A stretch of DNA of 64,000 nucleotides from Herbaspirillum sp. alder98 (lineage in GTDB: Bacteria > Pseudomonadota > Gammaproteobacteria > Burkholderiales > Burkholderiaceae_D). Positions 37,212 through 46,681 of this stretch are shown in pieces. The stretch is taken from the NCBI RefSeq assembly GCF_020179755.1, contig NZ_JAIUCY010000001.1:1017742-1081741 (forward strand), given 5' to 3'. Under the pieces are notes generated by a model. The model saw only the letters and a list, made by a program, of their open reading frames with translations, had not been told where the DNA came from and searched no databases. A program made the translations under genes and the position numbers. How positions within the stretch are numbered: the first letter of the stretch is position 1; every line of letters starts with the position of its first letter.

Positions 37212-38489
37212 ATGAGAAATGTCCGTTACCTGACCAGCATTGCAATAACCGCCGTCGGGCTGGCTTTTGCACCTGCTTCGCAAGCCCAGTTGCGCTTCGA
37301 GATCACCGGCGTGGGTGCCACCCAGATCCCGATCGCCATCGCCGCCTTCCCCGGCGAAGAATCGGCGCAGCAAAAGATTACCTCCATCGTCAAGGCCGAC
37401 CTGGCCCGCAGCGGCATCTTCAAGCTGATCGACAACAGCGATGCCCTGTCGGACTCGTCGACCATCAACTATGGCGACTGGCAAAAGCGCGGCGCCAATG
37501 CGCTGGCCGTGGGCAGCGTCCAGACCCTGGCCGATGGCCGCTTCGATGTGCGCTATCGCCTGTTCGACACGGTACAGTCGAGCCAGCTGTCGGCGCTGTC
37601 GTTCGGCAGCCAGCCGCAACTGATGCGCCTGACCGCGCACAAGATCGCCGATGACATCTACCAGAAGCTGACCGGCATCCCGGGCATCTTCTCGACCCGC
37701 ATCGCCTACGTCACCAAGTCCGGCAGCGAATACCGCCTCGAAGTGGCCGATGCCGATGGCGAAGGCAGCCAGGTGGCACTGCGCTCCAACGAGCCGATCA
37801 TCTCGCCTTCGTGGTCGCCCGATGGCACCAAGGTCGCCTACGTCTCGTTCGAGATGAAGAAACCGGTGGTCTACATCCAGAACCTGGTGACGCGCCAGCG
37901 CTCCATCGTGGCCAACTTCAAGGGCAGCAACTCGGCCCCGTCGTGGTCGCCCGATGGCACCCGCCTGGCCGTGGCGCTGACCCGTGACGGCTACACCCAG
38001 GTCTACATCATCAATGCCGACGGCACCGGCCTGCGTCGCCTGACCAACACCGCCGGCATCGACACCGAGCCGCGTTTCTCGGCCGACGGCGGCAGCGTCT
38101 TCTTTACCAGCGACCGCAGCGGCGGCCCGCAGATCTACAAGGTCAGCGTCGACGGTGGCAACGCCCAGCGCGTCACCTTCAACGGCAGCTACAACATCAG
38201 CCCCCGCGTCTCGCCTGACGGCAAGACGCTGGCATTCATTGCACGTCGCGATGGTCGCTTCCAGCTGTATGCGCTGGACTTGACCAACGGCCAGGAGCAA
38301 CGCCTGTCCGACACCGATCGCGACCAGTCACCCAGTTTTGCCCCGAACGGCAAATACATCATGTACGCGACGGAATCTGGTCGTCGCGGATCCCTGGCCA
38401 TCGTTTCTGTAGATGGCCGTTTCAAGCAGCGTCTCACGACGCAGGTCGGTGATATCAGGGAACCGACCTGGGGTCCGTTCATGAAATAA
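37212..38489 (+). CDS. tolB: Tol-Pal system beta-propeller protein TolB
   Basis: A 425-aa periplasmic protein with a Sec signal ending at about residue 25 (APASQAQ). The N-terminal domain (about 27-155) is followed by a six-bladed propeller with WD40-like PD40 repeats: [63 protein letters not shown] and [15 protein letters not shown]. The N-terminal residues of the mature protein would bind TolA and the propeller binds Pal. It starts 3 bp after tolA. Confidence 0.96.
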   Translation: MRNVRYLTSIAITAVGLAFAPASQAQLRFEITGVGATQIPIAIAAFPGEESAQQKITSIVKADLARSGIFKLIDNSDALSDSSTINYGDWQKRGANALAVGSVQTLADGRFDVRYRLFDTVQSSQLSALSFGSQPQLMRLTAHKIADDIYQKLTGIPGIFSTRIAYVTKSGSEYRLEVADADGEGSQVALRSNEPIISPSWSPDGTKVAYVSFEMKKPVVYIQNLVTRQRSIVANFKGSNSAPSWSPDGTRLAVALTRDGYTQVYIINADGTGLRRLTNTAGIDTEPRFSADGGSVFFTSDRSGGPQIYKVSVDGGNAQRVTFNGSYNISPRVSPDGKTLAFIARRDGRFQLYALDLTNGQEQRLSDTDRDQSPSFAPNGKYIMYATESGRRGSLAIVSVDGRFKQRLTTQVGDIREPTWGPFMK

Positions 38490-38537
38490 ACTTTCTAACA
38501 GTCATTACGACATTCATCACGACAGGAGTAATCCAAA

Positions 38538-39059
38538 ATGCGCACTATCAGCACCTTCGCACTCATCGTCTCCAGCGCTGTTCTGCTGGCCGCCTGCTCG
38601 TCCACCAAACTGGACGACAAGAACGCACCGGTTGAAAACCGCGCTGGCGCCGGCACTGGCGCCGACACCCGTGCCGTTGGCACCGTCAACGCCGGTTCGA
38701 CCGACCCGCTGAACGACCCGCAAGGCGTTCTGGCAAAGCGTAGCGTGTACTTCGACTACGACAGCTACAGCATCAAGGACGAGTACCGCACCGTGGTTGA
38801 AAACCACGCCAAGTACCTGGTCGCCAACAAGGGCCGCAAGGTAATCGTGCAAGGCAACACCGATGATCGCGGTGGCGCCGAATACAACCTGGCCCTGGGT
38901 CAGAAGCGTGCAGAAGCCGTGCGCAAGGCACTGGTCCTGCTGGGCGTGTCGGACGCACAGGTCGAAGCAGTTTCGTTCGGCAAGGAAAAGCCGAAGGCAC
39001 TGGGTCAGGATGAGACTTCGTACGGCGAAAACCGTCGCGCAGACATCGCTTATCAGTGA
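38538..39059 (+). CDS. pal: Peptidoglycan-associated lipoprotein Pal
   Basis: A 173-aa outer-membrane lipoprotein. The signal peptide ends in the lipobox LLAAC with Cys20. A flexible Ala/Gly/Thr linker leads to an OmpA-type peptidoglycan-binding domain (about 65-173) with VYFDYDSYSIKDEY, GNTDDRGGAEYNLALGQKRA and NRRADIAYQ. AGGAGT lies upstream of the ATG. It anchors the outer membrane to the cell wall and partners with TolB. Confidence 0.97.
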   Translation: MRTISTFALIVSSAVLLAACSSTKLDDKNAPVENRAGAGTGADTRAVGTVNAGSTDPLNDPQGVLAKRSVYFDYDSYSIKDEYRTVVENHAKYLVANKGRKVIVQGNTDDRGGAEYNLALGQKRAEAVRKALVLLGVSDAQVEAVSFGKEKPKALGQDETSYGENRRADIAYQ

Positions 39060-39064
39060 TCGAC

Positions 39065-39820
39065 ATGGGTACCGCTTTCAGATTGAAAACGGTAGCTGTG
39101 GCGGCCTTCCTGGCCGCCACAGCCTATTTACCGCTCACCGCCCATGCGGGCCTGTTTGACGACGAAGAAGCGCGCAAGGCGATCATGGACATCCGTTCCA
39201 AGATCGAGGCGTTGCAGCGCGACGTTGCCAACAAGTCCGACAAGAACAGCGCACTGACACTCTCGGACCGCAACGACAATCTGCAGTCGCAGATTTCGGC
39301 ATTGCGAGGCCAGATCGAAGTGCTGACCAATGAGATCACCAACGCCCAACAGCGTCAAAAGGATTTCTACGTCGACCTCGACGCCCGTCTGCGCAAGCTC
39401 GAGCCGCAGCAGGTCACGGTCGATGGCCAGTCGGCAGCCGTCGGCATTCCTGAACAGCAAGCCTATGACGCGGCGCTGTCGCAGTTCAAGGGTGGCGACT
39501 ACAAGGGTGCCGGCAATGCCTTCGGCGACTTCATCAAGCGTTACCCGCAATCGGCTTATGCCGCTTCGGCGCAGTACTGGCAGGGCAATTCGCTGTACGC
39601 CCAGCGCGACTACAAGGGCGCCATTGCGGCCCAGCAGAACGTGGTAAAAAGTTACCCCGACAATCCGAAGGTCGCCGACGCGCTGCTGAACATCGCCAGC
39701 TCGCAAGCCGAACTGAAGGACAAGGCCGCAGCCAAGAAGACGCTGGAGCAGTTGATCGCCAAATACCCCGGCACGCCAGCGGCGCAAACCGCCAAGGACC
39801 GCATTGCTTCGTTGAAGTGA
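39065..39820 (+). CDS. cpoB: Cell division coordinator CpoB (YbgF)
   Basis: A 251-aa periplasmic protein that links peptidoglycan synthesis with Tol-driven constriction. The Sec signal ends near residue 28 (LTAHAG). An N-terminal coiled coil (about 30-115) is followed by tetratricopeptide repeats, seen as YDAALSQFKGGDYKGAGNAF, AQYWQGNSLYAQRDYKGAIA and LLNIASSQAELKDKAAAKKT. I use the ATG at 39065; a GTG at 39056 overlapping the pal stop is the alternative. It is the last gene of the Tol operon, 82 bp before tRNA-Lys. Confidence 0.93.
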   Translation: MGTAFRLKTVAVAAFLAATAYLPLTAHAGLFDDEEARKAIMDIRSKIEALQRDVANKSDKNSALTLSDRNDNLQSQISALRGQIEVLTNEITNAQQRQKDFYVDLDARLRKLEPQQVTVDGQSAAVGIPEQQAYDAALSQFKGGDYKGAGNAFGDFIKRYPQSAYAASAQYWQGNSLYAQRDYKGAIAAQQNVVKSYPDNPKVADALLNIASSQAELKDKAAAKKTLEQLIAKYPGTPAAQTAKDRIASLK

Positions 39821-39902
39821 TTTAGTCCCGAAGTTTTTTGCATAGTGTTATGCATTGCAATTTGACAGACGCAATCGAGTCTGACTATAATATCGGTCTT
39901 TC

Positions 39903-39978
39903 GGGTCGTTAGCTCAGTTGGTAGAGCAGCGGACTTTTAATCCGTTGGTCGCAGGTTCAAGTCCCGCACGGCCTACCA
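39903..39978 (+). tRNA. tRNA-Lys (UUU anticodon)
   Basis: A 76-nt cloverleaf with encoded CCA. The anticodon loop is CTTTTAA (anticodon at 39936-39938), the D-arm is GCTCAGTTGGTAGAGC, and the T-loop is TTCAAGT. Compared with the canonical Lys tRNA the 3' half is slightly degenerate: position 1-72 is a G-U pair, 4-69 is U-G, and the T-stem has an A51-C63 mismatch (GCAGG against CCCGC). It is followed by a strong terminator at 40001. Confidence 0.93.
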
Positions 39979-40000
39979 GAAATTCAGCAGTAGCTGCAAA

Positions 40001-40029
40001 AGAAAAGCCCGCCTCGTGCGGGCTTTTCT
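40001..40029 (+). terminator. Terminator of tRNA-Lys
   Basis: Twelve-bp arms (40001-40012 and 40018-40029, AGAAAAGCCCGC/GCGGGCTTTTCT) are followed by TTTTTC. The space on to the MCP start (40030-40286) holds one further hairpin (GCGCGTCTTC/GAAGACGCGC, 40134-40143 and 40155-40164) and no gene. Confidence 0.92.
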
Positions 40030-40286
40030 TTTTTCTTCGCCCATCTCGTTCCACGGGTTTGCCGTATCCTGGCGGCCGCATTCCGACGCCGCACATCCCA
40101 CAGCAACGCAGCATTTCATCCAGATGGCGCTGGCGCGTCTTCTCCACTATGATGAAGACGCGCGGCGGCACTAAACCAACTCAAAACCGCCCCCCGAATC
40201 TCGCGACAGCATTCGTCGCAACGCATCGTTCCGGCATTTCCGTGCAGCATTTCTCAATGATATGGATCACGAAGGGGGAGCAGACC

Positions 40287-41879
40287 GTGCATATTTCCAA
40301 CATAACAATTCGCGTGCGCTTGTGGCTGGGCTTCGGCTTGCTGATGGTGCTGATCGTGGTGATGGCGGCCTCTGGCATCACCCGGCTGGCGCAGCTGAAC
40401 CGGCAGATGAGCGCAGTCATCCATGATCAGTATCCCAAGACCGTAGTGGCCGGCGACATCGTCGACCAGCTCAATCTGGTCGCGCGTTCGGTACGCAATA
40501 TCCTGCTGCTCAAGGATGCCAAGCAGATCCAGAGCGAAGCGGACCGCATCACCGGCGCCGACCGTGCCACCGGGGAAGATCTCGCCCAGTTGGACCGGAT
40601 GCTCACCGATGCCGAGAGCCGGGTGTTGCTGACGCGCCTGCAGCAGGCACTGGCGGCCTACGTCGACAAGCGCCAGAAGGTATTGACGATGGTCGAGCAA
40701 GGCGTCAAGGAAGGCGCCATCGACGTACTCATCGGCGAAGTAAGGCCGGTGCAAAGCGCCTCCATGAATGCGGCCGAGGCGCTGATCAAGCAACAGCAAG
40801 AGATCATGAAGGCCGCCGGCGACGAAGTGCAGGACAACTATGCGCATGCGCGCAACCTGATGCTCGGCCTGACCGCGCTCGGCCTGCTGGTCGCCACCCT
40901 GATCGCCTGGACCATTACCCGCAGCATTACCGACCCCCTGGACCGCGCAGTGCGGGTGGCCGAGCTGGTGGCAGACGGCGACCTGACGTCTACCATCGAC
41001 GGCCGCGGTCGCGACGAGACCAGCAAGCTGCTGCGCGCGCTCAAGAAGATGAACGACAACCTGCTCGACATCGTCGGCCAGGTGCGGAGCGCAACCGATA
41101 CGATCGCCATCGCCAGTCGAGAGATTGCCACCGGCAACCTCGATCTGTCGTCGCGCACCGAACAACAGGCGGCCTCGCTCGAGGAAACCGCCTCTTCGAT
41201 GGAAGAACTGACCGCCACCGTCAGGCAGAATGCCGACAATTCGAAGCAGGCAGACACGTTGGCCGAATCGGCCACGACCGTGGCACGCCGTGGCGGCGCC
41301 GTGGTCGGCCAGGTGGTCGAGACCATGGGCGCCATCAATGAATCGTCCCGGAAGATCGGCGACATCATCGGCGTGATCGATGGCATTGCCTTCCAGACCA
41401 ATATCCTGGCGCTCAATGCCGCCGTGGAAGCCGCACGCGCGGGAGAGCAAGGTCGTGGTTTCGCCGTGGTGGCGTCGGAAGTGCGCTCGCTGGCCCAGCG
41501 TTCAGCCACTGCCGCTCGCGAGATCAAGGAATTGATCGGTGGTTCGGTGCAACGCGTAAGCGATGGCAACAAGCTGGTGGAGCAGGCCGTCGCCACCATC
41601 GAGGAAGTGGTGCAGAGCGTGCAGCGGGTCAGTAGCGTGGTCAACGAGATCAGCACTGCCGGGCGGGAACAGAGCTCGGGCATCGAGCAGGTCAACCTGG
41701 CCATCACGCAGATGGACCAGGTCACCCAGCAGAATGCTGCCCTGGTGGAACAGGCCGCCGCCGCCGCACAGTCGCTACAGGATCAGGCGGCGCAATTGGC
41801 ACGGCTGGTATCGGTGTTCAAGATGGACCACAATGCGCCCCTTGCGGTGCTACCGCCGGCACTGGCCCATGCGCGCTGA
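40287..41879 (+). CDS. Methyl-accepting chemotaxis protein (530 aa)
   Basis: The fourth chemoreceptor in the window. The start is a GTG at 40287 ([19 protein letters not shown]) because GGGGGAG lies 6 nt upstream. The open frame runs back through the tRNA gene, so longer readings are artefacts. TM1 is about 12-32, followed by a four-helix-bundle periplasmic domain (about 35-188, Tar type), TM2 (about 190-210), HAMP, and a signalling domain with [20 protein letters not shown], the tip shared with the other receptors. It ends PALAHAR without a tethering pentapeptide. It is convergent with the TonB-receptor gene, 27 bp apart. Confidence 0.93.
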   Translation: MHISNITIRVRLWLGFGLLMVLIVVMAASGITRLAQLNRQMSAVIHDQYPKTVVAGDIVDQLNLVARSVRNILLLKDAKQIQSEADRITGADRATGEDLAQLDRMLTDAESRVLLTRLQQALAAYVDKRQKVLTMVEQGVKEGAIDVLIGEVRPVQSASMNAAEALIKQQQEIMKAAGDEVQDNYAHARNLMLGLTALGLLVATLIAWTITRSITDPLDRAVRVAELVADGDLTSTIDGRGRDETSKLLRALKKMNDNLLDIVGQVRSATDTIAIASREIATGNLDLSSRTEQQAASLEETASSMEELTATVRQNADNSKQADTLAESATTVARRGGAVVGQVVETMGAINESSRKIGDIIGVIDGIAFQTNILALNAAVEAARAGEQGRGFAVVASEVRSLAQRSATAAREIKELIGGSVQRVSDGNKLVEQAVATIEEVVQSVQRVSSVVNEISTAGREQSSGIEQVNLAITQMDQVTQQNAALVEQAAAAAQSLQDQAAQLARLVSVFKMDHNAPLAVLPPALAHAR

Positions 41880-41906
41880 TAACCACCCTGTCCACCACCA
41901 GGCGAC

Positions 41907-44432
41907 TTAGAACTTGCCGCGCAGGCTCAGCGTAGCGTTGCGCGGGTCCCCGTAGAAGTTACCCCAACCCGGCGCGCCCACGGTCTGGTAATAACGTTTG
42001 TCGAACAGGTTGGCCACGTTCAAAGCCAGCGACCAGTTGCGATCGACCTGGTAGCCCACGCGCGCCGACCAGACCGCATAAGAATTCTGCCTCAGGGTGA
42101 TGAGGCCGGTGGTGCGCGAATTCGAGGTCTGATAATTCACGCCGCCACCGACGCTCCAGGCTTGCAGATCGCCCGGCAGGCGATAGTCGGACCAGACCCG
42201 CAGCATGTGCTTGGGCGTATAGGTGCTCGAGTAATCGACGTTGGTCTTGGTGGTGTCGTCCAGGTAACGCTGGTTGCTGAAGGTATAGCCTGCCGCGACC
42301 TGCAAGCCCCGCGCCAGTTCGCCATTGATCTCGGCGTCCAGCCCGCGGCTGCGCACGGCACCACGTGAAATATAACAATAGGTGCTGGCGCGGCAGGGAT
42401 TGACCAGGTCTTGCTCGGCCATGTTGTTCTGGTCATAGCGATAGACCGCCACCGATGCGTTGAGGCGGCCATCGAACAGCTCACCCTTGATACCTGCTTC
42501 ATAATTCTTGCCAGTCACCGGCGCCAGCAATGTGCCGTCGGCCGTGCGCTGGCTTTGCGGATTGAAGGTATCGGCATAACTGACATAGGCCGACCACTGC
42601 GGCGTCAACTTGTAAATCAGGCCGCCATAGGGCGTGCTGACCGCACTCTCCTTGTAAGGATCCTGGCTCGACGTGCCGGTGACGCGACTCTGGGCGCTCA
42701 TGTCGTACCAGCTAATGCGATTGCCCAGCACCAGCGTCAGCGGCTCGCTCAACGAGAAACGCAGCACGCCGTAGGCGCCGCTCTGCTTCATCTTGACCAG
42801 GCTGTTGTCGCTGCGGTAGGCCGATCCGATGATCTGGGCATTGGCGGGTTCGGCCAGCGGGCCAGGATTGAAGACGTTGGTGGTCACGCCCAGCATCGAC
42901 AGGTAATAGACGCTGTCGCTCTTCATCTCGCTATAGCTGGCGCCAAGGTTGATGCCATGGCGACGGCCAAACAGGTCGAACTTGCCATCGACCGACACAT
43001 CCAGGCTCTTGTTCTCGGTTTCCAGGTCGAACAAGCCTGCATACATCGCGGTGCCGTTGAGCAGCACCGGATCGATGGCGCCGCTGGGGAAGGCATACTT
43101 GATATCGTTGGTCTCGCGCGTCAGGTTGGCCGTTACCTTGGCCGACCAGTCGGCGCTGAACTTGTGCTGCAACTCGGCGAAGGTGGCCGTCTGCTGGCCG
43201 TGCCAGCGGTTCCAGTCGGCGGCCAGCGACGTCGAGCGCGGCAGGCCGATATCGTTGCCGTTGCTGTAACGCGGCAAACCCTGGAAGGAAGGCAGCGCGC
43301 GCAAGGTCTCCACCGAGAGCCCGGCAGTCAGCCGCGTCTGCGGTGAGAAGTCGTATTCCATAACGCCATACAGCACGCCGGTTTCGCGCTTGGCCTTGTC
43401 GTAGAAATAATCACGATCGTTATAGCCTGCCACCACCCGGCCACGCAGGCTGCCCTCTTCGTTGAGCGGCCCGCTGGCGTCGATCATGCCGCGCCGGTTG
43501 TTCCAGCTGCCCACGCTGGCCATGACTTCGAGCTGCTTGTCGGCGGTGGGCCGCTTGCGCACCATGTTGATGGCAGCGCCAGGATTGCCCGCCCCCTGCA
43601 ACAGGCCAGTGGCGCCGCGCACGATCTCGACCCGGTCCAGCGTAGTGCTGGCGCTGGTGAAGTTATTCGCCTGGGGATAATAAAAAGCGCGCTGCACGCC
43701 ATCGAATTGGTAAGTGTCGACCCGGAAGCCCCGCGAGAACACATAGCGCCCGCCCATCGGGCTGTCGTACATCGTAATGCCGGTGCTGTTGGCCAGCACG
43801 TCATCGATGCTGTTCAAATTCTGGTCGTCCATCTGCTGGCGCGTGACCACCGTCACGGACTGGGGAATATCCTTGAGCGCATGCAGGCCCTTGCCCACCG
43901 TGACCACCTTGGCGGCATAGGACCCACTACCTTGGGTAACGGCACTCGGCTCGCCCGATGCTGCCACGGTGACCAGCGGCAAGGCAGCGCCCTGCTGACC
44001 TACCGTTACTACGCGACGCACGGTAAAGTCGGCATCGTTGTGCCGGACCGCTTCCAGCCCGGTACCGTTGAGCAAGGCCGAAAAACCTGCGGCCACGGCG
44101 TAATTGCCACTCAGGCCGGGCGAATCGATGCCATCCACCAGGCCCGGATCGAACGACAGCGCCACGCCGGCCTGCCCCGCAAAACGCGAGAGTACGGCAG
44201 ACAGGCTGCCGCCGCTGATCTGATACAGACGCACGCTCTCACGGCTGGTTGGCGGCTGGATCTGCGCATGAGCGGTCTCGGGCAGCAGCGCCATGCCGGC
44301 CAGCGAAACGAAGGCAGCCTGCACCACCAGCGCCATGGGTTTTCTGGATAAACGCGCAGTGCGCTGCTGGTGGTGCTGAGCCGGACGGCGGCCGCGGCGC
44401 TGGTCGGCCCGCGAGAACTGAGAAGATGCCAA
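41907..44432 (-). CDS. TonB-dependent receptor with STN signalling domain (FecA-like)
   Basis: An 841-aa outer-membrane siderophore receptor. The long signal region ends near ALLPETAHAQ (about 56). An N-terminal STN signalling domain follows (about 65-135: VRLYQISGGSLSAVLSRFAG, then FDPGLVDG and YAVAAGFSALLNGTGL), which contacts FecR across the periplasm. The plug (about 165-285) includes LKDIPQSVTVVTRQQMDDQN, and the 22-strand barrel ends NATLSLRGKF with terminal Phe. The first codon is a TTG at 44432 with CAGGGG upstream; an ATG at 44336 would leave a more ordinary signal peptide. It is the last gene of fecI-fecR-receptor. The siderophore is unknown, probably a hydroxamate or catecholate. 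Confidence 0.92.
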   Translation of the reverse strand: MASSQFSRADQRRGRRPAQHHQQRTARLSRKPMALVVQAAFVSLAGMALLPETAHAQIQPPTSRESVRLYQISGGSLSAVLSRFAGQAGVALSFDPGLVDGIDSPGLSGNYAVAAGFSALLNGTGLEAVRHNDADFTVRRVVTVGQQGAALPLVTVAASGEPSAVTQGSGSYAAKVVTVGKGLHALKDIPQSVTVVTRQQMDDQNLNSIDDVLANSTGITMYDSPMGGRYVFSRGFRVDTYQFDGVQRAFYYPQANNFTSASTTLDRVEIVRGATGLLQGAGNPGAAINMVRKRPTADKQLEVMASVGSWNNRRGMIDASGPLNEEGSLRGRVVAGYNDRDYFYDKAKRETGVLYGVMEYDFSPQTRLTAGLSVETLRALPSFQGLPRYSNGNDIGLPRSTSLAADWNRWHGQQTATFAELQHKFSADWSAKVTANLTRETNDIKYAFPSGAIDPVLLNGTAMYAGLFDLETENKSLDVSVDGKFDLFGRRHGINLGASYSEMKSDSVYYLSMLGVTTNVFNPGPLAEPANAQIIGSAYRSDNSLVKMKQSGAYGVLRFSLSEPLTLVLGNRISWYDMSAQSRVTGTSSQDPYKESAVSTPYGGLIYKLTPQWSAYVSYADTFNPQSQRTADGTLLAPVTGKNYEAGIKGELFDGRLNASVAVYRYDQNNMAEQDLVNPCRASTYCYISRGAVRSRGLDAEINGELARGLQVAAGYTFSNQRYLDDTTKTNVDYSSTYTPKHMLRVWSDYRLPGDLQAWSVGGGVNYQTSNSRTTGLITLRQNSYAVWSARVGYQVDRNWSLALNVANLFDKRYYQTVGAPGWGNFYGDPRNATLSLRGKF

Positions 44433-44552
44433 GATAGTGCCCCTGATGAAAATGGATGGTGTTATTTGTTGCTTCCATCAGGTAAGCCGGACGAACACGC
44501 AAAAGAGGAAAAAAATAATCAAATAAGTTTTCAGGCGATCGCAGGTGCTCGC

Positions 44553-45551
44553 TCAGGCTGCCCCCACCCGCACCCACCATCGGGTAAGAAAAGTCACCCG
44601 CAGCGGGAAAGAACGCACTAATACCGCCAGCGCGCGGTCGGTATCGGTCACCGGAAAAGCGCCCGAGACGCGAATATCGGCCACCGCCGGGTCGCACTGC
44701 ATGTGGCCGTTGCGATACCGCGCCAATTCGGCAATGACCTCGCCCAGCCGCCAGTCATTGACCACCAGGCTGCCGCTGGTCCAGTCGTCCTGGGCCTCGC
44801 CCGACGTCACGGCAAAACTGCGCTCGCCGTTGAATGCCATGCGCTGGCCGCCGGTCACTACCTGGCGCTGGCCGGGGCTGCGCTGCGGCGTGACCTCCAC
44901 GGCCTGGTCGATGACCGCCACCTCGCTGCGATCGTCGAAACGACGCACCGTAAAGCGGGTGCCCAGCGCACGCACCTGGCCGTCACGGGTCATCACCGAT
45001 AACGGACGAGCGTCGGCGCCGGCGGCGCTGCCACGATGGGACGACGTTTCCACCAGGATTTCACCGGCATGCAGTCGTATCAGGCGCTGGCGTTCATCGA
45101 ACACCACATCGACTGCGCTATCGGTGTTGAGTATCAGAAGGGAGCCATCGGCCAGCATGATGCGCCGCTGCTCGCCTACCCGGCTGCGATAATCGGCCAG
45201 CCAGATGGCCGGCGTCATTGCGCCGCTCACATAGAACTGGTAACTGGCGACGCCGGTCGCGCCTACCGCCAGCACGGCAATCGCGCCGCGCAAGGCGCGC
45301 CTGCGTTCGCGGGAGGCGACCTCCAGCGTGCCCGCTGCGACCTTGACCGGCATGCCCTCGAACGACAGGCGCAGCGCTTCGAAGCGCGCCCAGGCTTGCT
45401 GGTTGTCGGCATGCGCGTCGCGCCATTGCTGCAGCGCCTGGATATCTGCCTGGCTGGCCTCGCCCGAGCACAGGTGCACGTACCAGCGCACCGCTTCTTT
45501 CTTGACCAGTTCAGGGTTACGCATGTCGGATGCTGGCGCCAGGGTAGTCAT
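44553..45551 (-). CDS. FecR-type anti-sigma/sigma regulator
   Basis: A 332-aa inner-membrane protein that relays receptor occupancy to the ECF sigma factor. The N-terminal cytoplasmic DUF4880-type region (ELVKKEAVRWYVHLCSGEAS, then WRDAHADNQQAWARFE) precedes one membrane helix (about 90-108), and the periplasmic FecR domain follows (IMLADGSLLILNTDSAVDV, VRALGTRFTVRRF). Its start at 45551 overlaps the sigma-factor stop by 4 bp (ATGA). The frame extends far upstream inside the sigma gene, which I reject. Confidence 0.92.
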   Translation of the reverse strand: MTTLAPASDMRNPELVKKEAVRWYVHLCSGEASQADIQALQQWRDAHADNQQAWARFEALRLSFEGMPVKVAAGTLEVASRERRRALRGAIAVLAVGATGVASYQFYVSGAMTPAIWLADYRSRVGEQRRIMLADGSLLILNTDSAVDVVFDERQRLIRLHAGEILVETSSHRGSAAGADARPLSVMTRDGQVRALGTRFTVRRFDDRSEVAVIDQAVEVTPQRSPGQRQVVTGGQRMAFNGERSFAVTSGEAQDDWTSGSLVVNDWRLGEVIAELARYRNGHMQCDPAVADIRVSGAFPVTDTDRALAVLVRSFPLRVTFLTRWWVRVGAA

Positions 45552-46054
45552 GCGGCCAATGTGTAGCAATGCGCCAGTGCCGTGGTCATGTAGTTGCCCA
45601 CGGTGCGCTTGGTGACGTCGAGTCGCGCAGCGATCTCGACATAGGTCAGACCTTCGAGTTGCGACATCAGAAAGGCGCGACGCACGATCGGCTTCATGCC
45701 ATCCAGCATGGCATCGATGCGGCACAGGGTTTCGAGCAGGATGGCGCGGGTTTCAGGTGACGGGATGTGTTCTTCGGGCAGCGTAGCGATGGTATCGAGG
45801 TAGGCCCGCTCGAGCCGACGATGACGGAAGAAATCGACCACCAGGCCCTGAGCGATGGTTGCGAGGTAAGAACGCGGTTCACGCAGGTCTTGTTCGACGC
45901 GCCGACCTAACAGGCGCACGAAGGTATCCTGGGCGATGTCGGTGGCATCGCAGTCGCTGCCCAGCTTGCCGCGCAACCACCCGACCAGCCAGCCATGATG
46001 GCTGACATAGAGGCGGCCCACCTGTTCCACGGCGGTCGAATGGTGTGTGCTCAT
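45548..46054 (-). CDS. ECF sigma factor, FecI type
   Basis: A 168-aa iron-responsive extracytoplasmic sigma factor. Region 2 includes DATDIAQDTFVRLLGRRV and PRSYLATIAQGLVVDFFR. Region 4 includes RRAFLMSQLEGLTYVEIAAR and KRTVGNYMTTALAHCY. The start at 46054 follows CAGGAACC; an ATG at 46093 inside the Fur site is less likely. It is the first gene of fecI-fecR-receptor and is preceded by a Fur box and a sigma70-type promoter. Confidence 0.93.
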   Translation of the reverse strand: MSTHHSTAVEQVGRLYVSHHGWLVGWLRGKLGSDCDATDIAQDTFVRLLGRRVEQDLREPRSYLATIAQGLVVDFFRHRRLERAYLDTIATLPEEHIPSPETRAILLETLCRIDAMLDGMKPIVRRAFLMSQLEGLTYVEIAARLDVTKRTVGNYMTTALAHCYTLAA

Positions 46055-46091
46055 GTGCTTGGTTCCTGCCCGTGCCGCATTTAGTGAATGC

Positions 46092-46139
46092 AATCAAGAA
46101 TTATTCTCAATTATAGATCGTGTTCACTCAACCTGACAA
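46092..46139 (-). promoter_or_regulatory. Promoter and Fur box upstream of the fecI-like gene
   Basis: On the minus strand TTGTCA (46134-46139) and TATAAT (46110-46115) are separated by 18 bp. Overlapping the end of the -10 is TGAGAATAATTCTTGA within 46092-46112, a near-perfect inverted repeat around one central A that matches the 7-1-7 form of Fur boxes. Fur-Fe2+ binding here would block transcription of the sigma factor when iron is plentiful. Confidence 0.8.
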
Positions 46140-46204
46140 ACGGGCGCTGTCTGCGCCATGCCGCGAGCGGGTATACTGCCGTTCTAATCGACAACCTGCA
46201 CATC

Positions 46205-46663
46205 ATGTCCCAGCCGCCAGAGCCTTTGTTTCCCGATGACGCCGTCAGCGGCATCGACACCCTGCCCACCCCACGTGCCTGGATCGTGCTGCAGAACGCG
46301 CACGAGGTTGAAACCTGGATCGAAACTTATAACCGCGAACTGCAGGCTGTGGTCTGGCGCAACAAGCTCAATACGGTCAATGCCGGCCAAGGGATCTGCT
46401 TTGCGCTGGAACTAGGCGGTGACATCTATCTGCACACCACGCCCGAAGGAGAAGTGCTGCTGGATGTCAGCGAAGAAGCATCGTGGGTCAATCCGGTCGT
46501 CAGCGCCGCCACCGGCGTGGCGCCACCGGCGGGCAGCGTCTGGGTGCTGCCGCACGACACGCTGACGCAACTGGTGCTGGGGCTGTCGGGCCTGATTGCG
46601 ACGAGCTGCTTCGTGCTGAGGCACGAATTCAGGCTCGGCAAGAGCAACCGCATTCGTCTCTGA
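46205..46663 (+). CDS. Hypothetical protein (152 aa)
   Basis: I do not recognise a family. The start at 46205 (MSQPPEPLFPDDAVSG) lacks a clear Shine-Dalgarno. The first 110 residues look soluble, with WIETYNRELQAVVWRNKLN and DIYLHTTPEGEVLLDVSEEA. A weakly hydrophobic stretch near the C-terminus (LTQLVLGLSGLIATSCFVL, about 120-138) could be a membrane helix, followed by a basic tail. It is 18 bp before the DUF423 gene and probably co-transcribed with it. Confidence 0.7.
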   Translation: MSQPPEPLFPDDAVSGIDTLPTPRAWIVLQNAHEVETWIETYNRELQAVVWRNKLNTVNAGQGICFALELGGDIYLHTTPEGEVLLDVSEEASWVNPVVSAATGVAPPAGSVWVLPHDTLTQLVLGLSGLIATSCFVLRHEFRLGKSNRIRL

Positions 46664-46681
46664 TATCACAAGGAATAACCA

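Noticed and set aside
39918..40286. N-terminal extension of the 530-aa MCP through the tRNA-Lys gene
   Set aside because: The frame is open by chance across a tRNA and its terminator; the GTG at 40287 with GGGGGAG gives the family-typical N-terminus.
39903..40290. Integration site of a mobile element at tRNA-Lys
   Set aside because: No integrase, no direct repeat of the tRNA 3' end and no foreign-looking genes follow.
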